A stretch of 64,000 nt of DNA, from the NCBI RefSeq assembly GCF_004792695.1, contig NZ_SRXU01000001.1, forward strand, positions 999,414 to 1,063,413, read 5' to 3'. Of the stretch, positions 1 to 7,452 are shown piece by piece. Source of the DNA: Sphingomonas naasensis (GTDB lineage: Bacteria; Pseudomonadota; Alphaproteobacteria; Sphingomonadales; Sphingomonadaceae). The stretch's first letter is position 1; every line of letters begins with the position of its first letter. The notes below the pieces were generated by a model. The model did no database searches and was not told where the DNA came from. It saw nothing but the letters and a program-made list of their open reading frames with translations. Made by a program: the position numbers and the translations under genes.

Positions 1-2547
1 CCACCCCTGACCGACCGCCTCGACGACGACGTCTCCGGCATTGTCGACATAGTACCAGTCGTGGCCGTCGAAGCCGGTCATCGTGTCGGCGCCGCCACCA
101 CCGTCGAGACGGTTCGCGCCGGCACCGCCGCTGATGCTGTTGTCCAGCTCGTTGCCGGTCAGATCAAGCGCATCGGTCGACCGCGGATCCGCAGCCACAA
201 GCCGTTCGACATGAGCACCGGCCGCCAGCACGAAGCTCGTGCGGGCAAGAATCGTGTCCTCGCCCTCGCCTTCCAGCTCGACGACGGTATCGTCACCGTC
301 GACGTAATAGGCGTCGTCGCCGACGCCCCCCTCAAGGACATCTGCACCCAGGCCACCGTCGATTGTATCGTCGCCTTCGCCGCCTATCAGAACGTCATCG
401 CCAGCGCCGCCTGCAAGGGCATCCGCCCCGCGGCCCCCGTCGAGACGGTTGGCACCGGCATTCCCGCTGATGCTATTGTCCAGTTCGTTGCCGGTCAGAT
501 CGAGCGCGTCGGTCGACAGCGGATCCGCCGCCGCGAGCCGTTCGATATGGACGCCGCCCGCCAGCGCGAGGCTGGTACGGGCAAGAATCGTGTCCTCGCC
601 CTCGCCTTCCAGCTCGACGATGGTGTCGTCGCTGTCCACGACGTAGATGTCGTCGCCGGCACCGCCCGCGAGCGTATCAGTGCCGCCGCCGCCGTCGAGA
701 CGGTTGGCGCCGGCACTGCCGCTGATGCTGTTGTCCAGTTCGTTGCCGGTCAGATCGAGCGCGTCGGTCGACAGCGGATCCGCCGCCGCGAGCCGTTCGA
801 TATGGACGCCGCCCGCCAGCGCGAAGCTCGTGCGGGCAAGAATCGTGTCCGCGCCCTCGCCTTCCAGCTCGACGATGGTGTCGTCGCTGTCCGCGACGTA
901 GATGTCGTCGCCGGCACCGCCCGCGAGCGTATCAGTGCCGCCGCCGCCGTCGAGACGGTTTGCGCCGGCATTGCCGAGCAAATATTGGCCGACGCCGTTG
1001 CCGGTGAGATCGATGCCCGCAGTGCCGAGAAAATCGGCGGTATGCAGTTCCTCGACCTCGGCACCGGCGGTCAGCGTGTAGCTGGCCGATGCGTAGACGC
1101 GATCCCACCCTTGGCCCGCCATTTCGACGACGGCATCGCCGGGGTTGTCGACATAGTACCAATCATGGCCGTCCCCGCCAGAGAGAACGTCCACGCCTTC
1201 GCCGCCATCGAGGCGATCATCACCGCCCTCTCCGTCGAGTTCGTCATCATCGGCGCCGCCGAAGAGCCGATCGGCACCCGCGCCGCCGCGCAAGATATCG
1301 GCACCGCCGTTTCCGAGGAGGAAATCGTCGCCAGCCGCACCGATGATGAGGTTGTCGTGAACATTGCCCTCAAGCTCGAGCGGATCGACCATGGTCGAAT
1401 CGGCCGCAGACAGGACCTCGACATATACGTCGTCAGTGAGCAAGAAGTTGCCGCGCGTATAGATGGTATCGCGCCCCGAGTTTATAGTCTCATAAACCTC
1501 GTCATCGGTGCTCAGGACATATTGGTCGTCGCCCGCTCCACCGACCAATATTTCCTCGCCGTGCCCGGTGAGCGTGTCGGAATCAGGTGTTCCGTAGACC
1601 ACAACCGCCTCACGCAGAACCCAGATGTCATTCGCCGCCAGATCTGCGGACGTCAGATACATCTGCCCGTCATGCACTGCCAACCCGGCTGCGTGTCGGG
1701 GAGAAAACGGGGCCGGGACTGAAATCCAGTTGATGCCGTCCTCGCTCATCCAGGAGTCGGCGATATTCCCGTTCTCGTTGACGCCGCCAACGACCCAGAG
1801 GCGGCCGTCATAAACTTCGACGCTGCCGTAACGCCGCGCCTCCCAAGGCGCGTGGTCGAGGACCAATTCCCAATTGATCCCATCCGCTGAGCGCCAGACG
1901 TCGTTGCGATGCTCGAACGGCGATCCGGCCGTAGCGTACATCCCGCCCCCGATCGCCCAAAGATAGCCATCAAGTTCGACGAGGTTATCGACAAGGCCGC
2001 GGGGCAAAAAGGGAAGGTCGGTAGCCGCCTGCGTCCAGGTGATCCCATCAGCGGACTTCCACGCATCCCGGTACGCGATGTCGGGGCCGCCGCCAGCGAA
2101 CTCGCTCAAGGTCTGTCCGCCAAAAACCCAGATTTGCCCCTGAAATGACGCCGACAGGAACAGCGTTCTCGGGCCCCACGGCGCGTCGCCATTCAATAAG
2201 GTGAATGTGTACCCGTCGTCAGATGACCAGACGTCGCTCTGATACTTCCCCTGGATTACATCGCCACCGATTATGATGACGTGGTCGTCATGGATGACAG
2301 TGCCAAAGGTATGCCGGGGGTCCCATTCGGCATGCGGCGTCGCGAGCTGCCATACATTTGCCCCAGGGTCTGTCGAGACCCAGATCTCATTGTTCGTAAT
2401 CTGAGGAAAGTTTTCGCTGTCCAGCGGATTCCATCCACCATAAGACCAAAGCTTGCCATGGTAGCTGATCAGACCGTGACCATCACGAGCTTCGAAGGGT
2501 GAAACGCCTACAAAACGCCAACGATACTGAGGACCTAATTCTTCCAT
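1..2547 (-). CDS. Kelch-repeat plus RTX calcium-binding secreted protein (3' end outside window)
   Basis: The minus-strand frame is open from ATG 2547 to the window edge (849 codons, no stop), so the C-terminus is missing. Residues about 28-310 form a Kelch-type propeller: five blades carry a hydrophobic-GG core (LWSYGG, VIIIGG, IWVFGG, LWAIGG, LWVVGG), each followed by a D-x-W-x-S-x-DG-x-x-W strand. From about residue 335 the protein changes to glycine/aspartate nonapeptides of the GGxGxDxLxG kind, characteristic of RTX proteins that fold on calcium outside the cell. The N-terminus (MEELGPQYRW) has no signal peptide, which fits type I secretion, where the signal is C-terminal; that end cannot be seen. 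An upstream GGAG lies 14 nt before the ATG. Role unknown: adhesin, matrix protein or secreted enzyme partner are possible. Plus-strand open frames over this region are shadows of the repeats. Confidence 0.85.
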   Translation of the reverse strand, partial: MEELGPQYRWRFVGVSPFEARDGHGLISYHGKLWSYGGWNPLDSENFPQITNNEIWVSTDPGANVWQLATPHAEWDPRHTFGTVIHDDHVIIIGGDVIQGKYQSDVWSSDDGYTFTLLNGDAPWGPRTLFLSASFQGQIWVFGGQTLSEFAGGGPDIAYRDAWKSADGITWTQAATDLPFLPRGLVDNLVELDGYLWAIGGGMYATAGSPFEHRNDVWRSADGINWELVLDHAPWEARRYGSVEVYDGRLWVVGGVNENGNIADSWMSEDGINWISVPAPFSPRHAAGLAVHDGQMYLTSADLAANDIWVLREAVVVYGTPDSDTLTGHGEEILVGGAGDDQYVLSTDDEVYETINSGRDTIYTRGNFLLTDDVYVEVLSAADSTMVDPLELEGNVHDNLIIGAAGDDFLLGNGGADILRGGAGADRLFGGADDDELDGEGGDDRLDGGEGVDVLSGGDGHDWYYVDNPGDAVVEMAGQGWDRVYASASYTLTAGAEVEELHTADFLGTAGIDLTGNGVGQYLLGNAGANRLDGGGGTDTLAGGAGDDIYVADSDDTIVELEGEGADTILARTSFALAGGVHIERLAAADPLSTDALDLTGNELDNSISGSAGANRLDGGGGTDTLAGGAGDDIYVVDSDDTIVELEGEGEDTILARTSLALAGGVHIERLAAADPLSTDALDLTGNELDNSISGNAGANRLDGGRGADALAGGAGDDVLIGGEGDDTIDGGLGADVLEGGVGDDAYYVDGDDTVVELEGEGEDTILARTSFVLAAGAHVERLVAADPRSTDALDLTGNELDNSISGGAGANRLDGGGGADTMTGFDGHDWYYVDNAGDVVVEAVGQGW
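441..950 (-). repeat. Two adjacent 255-bp tandem repeats in the RTX region
   Basis: The segments 441-695 and 696-950 align end to end with about 9 base differences in 255, by eye. Each encodes one 85-residue RTX unit. A more diverged, longer related unit (336 bp) begins near 105. The high identity at DNA level, including silent positions, points to a recent tandem duplication rather than selection on protein sequence alone. Confidence 0.85.
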
Positions 2548-2785
2548 TTTACTGTTCAATGCTCCAAGCAAGGTGGCCGAAGAGGCGGACTAGGCCTCTG
2601 GATCTGGACTGGACTCCTGCATTATGCGGACGCGTCGAACGAGCAACAGCCTTGCGAGCGCGCTAATGTTGAGTTAGATCGGCGTTTCTAGGACTCTTCG
2701 CAGATCTAAGCAATCCTCGCTAACCTGCGAATTTTGCTGCACGCGGTGAGACGGTGACAGACCGTGGATGCTTTCGTGCACACCC

Positions 2786-4750
2786 TCAAGCCGGGTTGTG
2801 CTTCGCGAGGAACGCCTCCAGCGCCTTGAGGAACTCGAGCCGGTCCTCGCTGCGCGAGAAATGGTGGTCGGCCTCGGGCTGCTCGATATAGACGACGTCC
2901 TTGCCCACACCCTTGAGCTTCGACGCCATCGCGCGCGAATGGACGATCGGTACCACCCGGTCCTTCTTGCCGTGGACGAGGAGCAGCGGGATCGAGAACT
3001 CGCCGGGATAGTTGAGCGGCGAGACCGCCTTCAGATCGGGCGCCTGCATCTTGAGCCAGTCGCGCCGGGCGTCGCTGCCGAGGAAGTTGCGGTTCTGGTT
3101 GAGCATGCGGTTCAGGTCGGACACGCCCGCAAAGGCGACCGCGCAGCGATAGAGCTTGCCGTCACGCTGCGCGGCCCGCATCGCCGCATAGCCGCCATAG
3201 GAGGCGCCGACCATGCAGGCGCGCTTGGGATCGGCGATGCCGAGCTTCGCCAGCTCGGGGACGACGTCGTTCAGATCGTCCTGCATGGCGAGGCCCCATT
3301 GCCCCTGCCCCTTCTGGGTGAACGGCGTGCCATAGCCCGACGAGCCGCGATAATTGGGCTGGACCACGGCATAGCCGCGCGAGGCGAGAAACTGGGTCCA
3401 CCAGTCCCATTCCTCGGTATCGCGCGCGAACGGGCCGCCATGCGGCATCACGATCAGCGGCAGATTGGACTTCTTGCCGGCCGGAAGCGTCAGCACCGCG
3501 GCGATCTCGAGCCCGTCGCGCGCCCTGTAGCGGATCGTGCGCACGGGGTTCATGCGCTTCATCCCGATCGTGTCGTTGTTGGTGACCAGCCGCTGCATCG
3601 ACTGGTCGGCGGTGCGATAGAGGAAATAGGCGCCAGGAGCGTTGGCGCCGCCGACATGGACGACCGCGACCGAGCGATCGCGGCTCAGCGAGACGATGCG
3701 CGGCTCGCCGCCCTTGATCATCCCCGCGATCGTGGCCTGCAGCGCGACGAGCGCGGGATCGGTCCAGCGGATTCCCGGCTTGTCCTCGTTCACATAGACG
3801 CCGACATAGCCGAAGCCGCTCTCGTCGGGGAGCAGCCCGCCGATATCGAACCCCTTGCTCGCGAACAGCTGCTTGCCGCGCTCGAGCGTCGAGAGGTCGA
3901 GTTCGTAGAGCGCCGAAAAGCCGTCGGCGTCGTCGGCGATCATCAGGCCCTTGCCCGGCTCCTTGAGGAACATCGCGGGGACCGTCAGCGTGTCGCGATG
4001 GGTCTTGACCTTGTCGATCGTCTTGAACGAGCCCTCGCCGCTCTCGCGATAGACCGCGCGCTGGGTGCGGCCGTCGAGCGACATGCCGATGCCCATGCGG
4101 ATCGCGCCGCTGCCGTCGGCATACCAGTTCCAGATGCCCTCGCGGCCGCGCAGCACCGGCTTGCGCCGGCCGGTCGACACGTCGATCTCCTCGACCTGCG
4201 GCCAGAAGCCGGGATCGTCCGAATAGATCGACGTCTGCAGCGCCATGCGAACGCGCGGCGTGCCGTCAGTGGCGATCCAGACGATGTCGTCAGCATCCTG
4301 CGCCGCATCGTTCGCGGCGAGCTTGACGATCTTGTTGCCCGCAGCGCTGACGCCGAGCGAACGCGTCACGTACCAGCTGTCACCTTCCATCGGCACGAGC
4401 TGCCCGACGCCGATGACGAGCCAATCGTCATTGACCCAGCTCCATTTGTTGAGGTCGTTCTCGCCGAGGCCGATGAGCTTGGGCTTGCCGCCGTCGAGCG
4501 GAACGATCGCGAAATATTGGGTGCCCGCAACGGCGATCTTGGCCGCGATGAACTTGCCGTTGGGGGAGATTTCGGGGCCCTCCATCGCGGGGAGTTCGGC
4601 GAACACCGACACGTCGAACGGCGTCGGGTTGGTCTGCGTTCCCGGACTGGTTGGCGGCGGACTCGCCCCTTGGCTCTGCGCCGGCACCGCGGCCGGCGCG
4701 GACACGACCAGAGCGCCCGCACACAGCAGGCCCGCACGCCAACGCAACAT
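2786..4750 (-). CDS. S9 family (prolyl oligopeptidase-type) serine peptidase, exported
   Basis: A 654-residue protein with an N-terminal signal peptide (MLRWRAGLLCAGALVVSAPA, cleaved near AVPAQ), a proline-rich linker, a beta-propeller-like middle and a C-terminal alpha/beta-hydrolase domain. The catalytic residues are visible: Ser517 in GASYGGYA, Asp597 in HGKKDRVVP and His629 or His630 in ADHHFS. These are the motifs of dipeptidyl aminopeptidase/acylaminoacyl peptidases, which release short peptides in the periplasm. The start at ATG 4750 is chosen because GGGGGA lies about 5 nt upstream and it begins the signal peptide; in-frame ATGs at 4771 and 4897 would add a non-signal extension. Substrate not predictable. 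Confidence 0.9.
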   Translation of the reverse strand: MLRWRAGLLCAGALVVSAPAAVPAQSQGASPPPTSPGTQTNPTPFDVSVFAELPAMEGPEISPNGKFIAAKIAVAGTQYFAIVPLDGGKPKLIGLGENDLNKWSWVNDDWLVIGVGQLVPMEGDSWYVTRSLGVSAAGNKIVKLAANDAAQDADDIVWIATDGTPRVRMALQTSIYSDDPGFWPQVEEIDVSTGRRKPVLRGREGIWNWYADGSGAIRMGIGMSLDGRTQRAVYRESGEGSFKTIDKVKTHRDTLTVPAMFLKEPGKGLMIADDADGFSALYELDLSTLERGKQLFASKGFDIGGLLPDESGFGYVGVYVNEDKPGIRWTDPALVALQATIAGMIKGGEPRIVSLSRDRSVAVVHVGGANAPGAYFLYRTADQSMQRLVTNNDTIGMKRMNPVRTIRYRARDGLEIAAVLTLPAGKKSNLPLIVMPHGGPFARDTEEWDWWTQFLASRGYAVVQPNYRGSSGYGTPFTQKGQGQWGLAMQDDLNDVVPELAKLGIADPKRACMVGASYGGYAAMRAAQRDGKLYRCAVAFAGVSDLNRMLNQNRNFLGSDARRDWLKMQAPDLKAVSPLNYPGEFSIPLLLVHGKKDRVVPIVHSRAMASKLKGVGKDVVYIEQPEADHHFSRSEDRLEFLKALEAFLAKHNPA

Positions 4751-4871
4751 CTTATCCCCCGTTTTGCCCATTCTTGCCCGGCGCCATGCTGTCGCGTCCG
4801 CGCGGCCGGCGCAAGCCTCTACCGCGCCGAGCGCCCTCGACTCGCAGCATGCGAAGTGGCTAGGAGGCGCC

Positions 4872-5540
4872 ATGCTCAAGCTCATCATCGGCAACAAGGC
4901 CTATAGCTCGTGGTCGCTGCGCGGCTGGCTCGCGGTCAGGCAGTCCGGCCTGCCGTTCGAGGAAGTCGTGGTGCCGCTCTACGACGCCGAGTGGGACCGG
5001 CGTCGCGAGGGCGCCGAGTTCGCCCCCTCTTCGGGCAAGGTGCCGATCCTGTGGGACGGCGAGGCGGTAGTGTGGGACAGCCTGGCGATCGTCGACTATC
5101 TCAACGACAAGGCCGGCGGCACGCGCTTCTGGCCCGAGGACATGGCGGCGCGGGCGATGGCGCGCTCGATGGCCGCCGAAATGCATTCGAGCTTCACGGC
5201 GCTGCGCCGCAAGCACAGCATGAACATCCGCCAGGTCTATCCGGCGACGGCTCCCGATCCGGACGTGGCGCAGGATCTGAGCCGGATCATGGAGCTATGG
5301 GCACAGGCCCGCGCGCGCTTCGGCGGCGACGGCGAGTTCCTGTTCGGCGATTTCGGCGCGGTCGACATCATGTTCGCGCCGGTGGTGACGCGGATCGTGA
5401 CCTATTCGCTGCCGGTGCCGCGCTTCGCCCAGCCCTATATGCTCGCGGTGCTCCAGCATCCCTTCATGCAGGACTGGATCGCGGGGGCGCAGGAAGAGGA
5501 TTGGGTGATCGAGCAGTTCGAGATGCCGGCGCACGACTGA
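4872..5540 (+). CDS. Glutathione S-transferase family protein
   Basis: A 222-residue soluble protein. The N-terminal thioredoxin fold begins MLKLIIGNKAYSSWS, with the Ser12-Ser13-Trp14-Ser15 stretch where GSTs carry the residue that activates glutathione. The cis-Pro site follows at Val57-Pro58 and the gamma-glutamyl-binding acidic-Ser pair at Asp69-Ser70. The C-terminal half is all-helical, as in GSTs. Start ATG 4872 is set by GGAGG at 4863-4867 and the exact start of the fold; longer upstream frames are antisense to the peptidase gene. It would conjugate or reduce substrates with glutathione; the specific substrate is unknown. It is divergent from the S9 peptidase, with 121 bp between the starts. 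Confidence 0.9.
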   Translation: MLKLIIGNKAYSSWSLRGWLAVRQSGLPFEEVVVPLYDAEWDRRREGAEFAPSSGKVPILWDGEAVVWDSLAIVDYLNDKAGGTRFWPEDMAARAMARSMAAEMHSSFTALRRKHSMNIRQVYPATAPDPDVAQDLSRIMELWAQARARFGGDGEFLFGDFGAVDIMFAPVVTRIVTYSLPVPRFAQPYMLAVLQHPFMQDWIAGAQEEDWVIEQFEMPAHD

Positions 5541-5555
5541 GCGGCCGGGCCGGGC

Positions 5556-5711
5556 TCAGATCGGCTTGCGCGAATATTCGTCGGCCTTGACCCGGACGCT
5601 CTCGATCTGATCGCGCGCGGCATCGCCGATCCCCGCCAGATGCCGGCCCGAAAAGACGGCAAGATCGGCGAAGCTGAACATCGCAACGGCAAGGAGGAGC
5701 ATCCTTCGCAT
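5556..5711 (-). CDS. Small exported or membrane-anchored hypothetical protein (51 aa)
   Basis: Fifty-one codons, ATG 5711 to TGA 5556. The product starts with a short basic stretch and a hydrophobic run (MRRMLLLAVAMFSFADLAVF) that looks like a signal peptide or anchor, followed by a charged tail ending YSRKPI. A GGAG lies immediately before the first ATG and 10 nt before an alternative in-frame ATG at 5702, so the second start may be the true one. It is convergent with the GST gene, with 15 bp between stops. Family not recognised. The hydrophobic N-terminus and polar C-terminus support a real gene, but length limits confidence. Confidence 0.5.
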   Translation of the reverse strand: MRRMLLLAVAMFSFADLAVFSGRHLAGIGDAARDQIESVRVKADEYSRKPI

Positions 5712-5768
5712 GCTCCGCACTCTCACACGGCCTGCGTGAATCTTTGCTTAACCGGGCGTTAGGGGCGA

Positions 5769-6233
5769 TTACGGGAAGGCGCTGCCGTCCTTGCGGCGGA
5801 AGGGCCCGCCGCCCATGGGCAGGTGCATGTCGATATCGGGATAGTGGCAGGCGCTCGCGCTCGGGCGCCCGACCGCGATGAACACGCATTCGGCGTCGCT
5901 GCGGTTCTGCAGGACATGGCCGTTGCCGTCATTCTTGGGAAAGGCGGCGACATCGCCGGGGCGCATCATGGTCTCGCCGGCATCGTCGACCAACACCGCC
6001 TCGCCGGCGAGCATCACGACGAACTCGTCCTCGCCCTCGTGCCAATGGCGCTGCGACGACCAGGCGCCTGGTGCGAGCGTGACATGGCTGAAGCCGAAAT
6101 CGCCGATCCCGCTCGCCGGGGCCAGCCGCCGGTACCAGCGGCCCTGCACCGCGTCCGAAAAGGGCGCGGGATAGCCGGTGGCATTGGTTTGCGGGATTGT
6201 ATCGAGATCGAGCTTGGGCAATGCCGCCTCCAT
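5769..6233 (-). CDS. Cupin-domain protein
   Basis: A 154-residue single-domain cupin. Motif 1 is visible around residues 56-78 with metal ligands His63, His65 and Glu70 in QRHWHEGEDEF, and motif 2 supplies His106 in NDGNGH. Proteins of this type bind a divalent metal inside a small beta-barrel and act as isomerases, dioxygenases or sensors; the ligand is not predictable here. The start at 6233 is the only ATG that gives the complete fold. It is divergent from dapE with only 18 bp between start codons. Confidence 0.85.
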   Translation of the reverse strand: MEAALPKLDLDTIPQTNATGYPAPFSDAVQGRWYRRLAPASGIGDFGFSHVTLAPGAWSSQRHWHEGEDEFVVMLAGEAVLVDDAGETMMRPGDVAAFPKNDGNGHVLQNRSDAECVFIAVGRPSASACHYPDIDMHLPMGGGPFRRKDGSAFP

Positions 6234-6251
6234 CAACTTGTGGAGAGCCTT

Positions 6252-7370
6252 TTGCCCGACGTCGTCGCACTCACCAAGGCGCTGATCGCCGCCGAAAGCA
6301 TCACGCCGGCGCGCGGCGCGGTGTTCGACGTGCTCGAGGCGGCGCTGGCCCCGATGGGCTTCGCGGTCTCGCGCTTCGTCGAGGGCGAGGCGCCCGACGG
6401 GCCGGTCGAGAATTTGCTCGCCACGCGCGGGTCGCAGGGCACGCATTTCGCCTTTGCGGGACATCTCGACGTCGTTCCGCCGGGCGAAGGCTGGGCGAGC
6501 GGCGCCTTCGCGCCCGAAGTCCGCGGCGACTTGCTCTATGGGCGCGGCGCGGTCGACATGAAAGGCGCGATCGCCGCCTTCGTCGCCGCGGCGGCGCGCG
6601 TCCCGGCGGAGGGCAGGCTCAGCCTGATCATCACCGGCGACGAGGAAGGCCCCGCCACCTTCGGCACCCCGAAGCTGATCGAGCGGATGGCCGAGCGGGG
6701 CGTGAAGCCCGATCTGTGCCTCGTCGGCGAGCCGACCTCGGCCCAGCGGCTCGGCGACACGATCAAGATCGGGCGGCGCGGTTCGACGGTGATCTGGATC
6801 GACGTTCCCGGCAAGCAGGGCCATGTCGCCTATCCGCACCTCGCCGACAATCCGATCCCGAAGCTGGTCGCGGCGCTCGCCGAGATCGACGCGATCACGC
6901 TCGACACCGGCAATGACTGGTTCCAGGCCTCGAACATCGAGGTCACCGACATCCATACCAGCAACCCTGCGACCAACGTCATTCCCGGCAATGCCCGGGC
7001 GCGGCTGTCGATCCGCTTCAACGACATGCAGCGCGGCGACGACCTGATCGCCCGCATCGAGGCGATCGTCCAGCGCCACGCCCCGGGCGCGCAGGTCAGG
7101 GGCACCGTCTATGGCGAGTCGTTCCTGACCCAGCCCGGCGCCCTTTCGGAACTCGTCGCCGGGGCGATCGAGGCGAAGCTCGGGATCGTGCCCGAGCTAT
7201 CGACCAGCGGCGGGACGTCGGACGCGCGCTATCTGGTCAAGCTGTGCCCCGTGGTCGAATTCGGGCTGGTCAACGCGACGATGCACAAGCTCGACGAGGC
7301 GGTGGCGCTGGCGGATCTGACCGCGCTGACGGACGTGTACGAGGAAGTGCTGCGGCGGGTGCACGGCTAA
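6252..7370 (+). CDS. dapE: Succinyl-diaminopimelate desuccinylase
   Basis: DapE hydrolyses N-succinyl-LL-diaminopimelate to LL-diaminopimelate and succinate in lysine and peptidoglycan precursor synthesis, with two zinc ions. The 372-residue protein has the M20 motifs: His71 and Asp73 in AGHLDVV, Asp102 in GAVDMKG, the Glu pair 131-132 in GDEEG, and a C-terminal His in ATMHKLDE. The likely start is TTG 6252 (PDVVALTKAL), because GGAG at 6242-6245 is well placed; GTG 6240 is an alternative adding four residues without a visible ribosome site. Length is normal for the family. The promoter must overlap the start of the divergent cupin gene. Confidence 0.93.
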   Translation: MPDVVALTKALIAAESITPARGAVFDVLEAALAPMGFAVSRFVEGEAPDGPVENLLATRGSQGTHFAFAGHLDVVPPGEGWASGAFAPEVRGDLLYGRGAVDMKGAIAAFVAAAARVPAEGRLSLIITGDEEGPATFGTPKLIERMAERGVKPDLCLVGEPTSAQRLGDTIKIGRRGSTVIWIDVPGKQGHVAYPHLADNPIPKLVAALAEIDAITLDTGNDWFQASNIEVTDIHTSNPATNVIPGNARARLSIRFNDMQRGDDLIARIEAIVQRHAPGAQVRGTVYGESFLTQPGALSELVAGAIEAKLGIVPELSTSGGTSDARYLVKLCPVVEFGLVNATMHKLDEAVALADLTALTDVYEEVLRRVHG

Positions 7371-7371
7371 A

Positions 7372-7448
7372 CCGTCATCCCGGCGAAAGCCGGAATCTCA
7401 AGCCGAGGCGCATGTCGCACGAGGTCCCGGCTTTCGCCGGGATGACGG
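7372..7448. repeat. Intergenic palindromic repeat with perfect 22-bp arms
   Basis: The arms 7372-7393 and 7427-7448 are perfect inverted copies of each other, separated by 33 bp. Their core is CATCCCGGCGAAAGCCGG, a sequence type I associate with scattered sphingomonad intergenic palindromes. It sits exactly between the convergent ends of dapE and the GGDEF/EAL gene, so it can also act as a bidirectional terminator hairpin. Confidence 0.85.
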
Positions 7449-7452
7449 AAAG

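Noticed and set aside
105..950. CRISPR-like array suggested by regularly spaced repeats
   Set aside because: The repeats are 255-336 bp coding units of an RTX protein, with no short repeat/spacer pattern and no cas genes.
61..1722. Long plus-strand open frame (553 codons) over the RTX region
   Set aside because: It is the antisense shadow of the minus-strand repeats: the minus frame reads clean Kelch and RTX motifs, while this frame gives repetitive sequence with no family features.
2768..4906. Long plus-strand open frame antisense to the S9 peptidase
   Set aside because: Composition is an Arg/Ala/Asp/Leu-rich mirror of a GC-rich gene; the minus strand shows a signal peptide and a complete catalytic triad.
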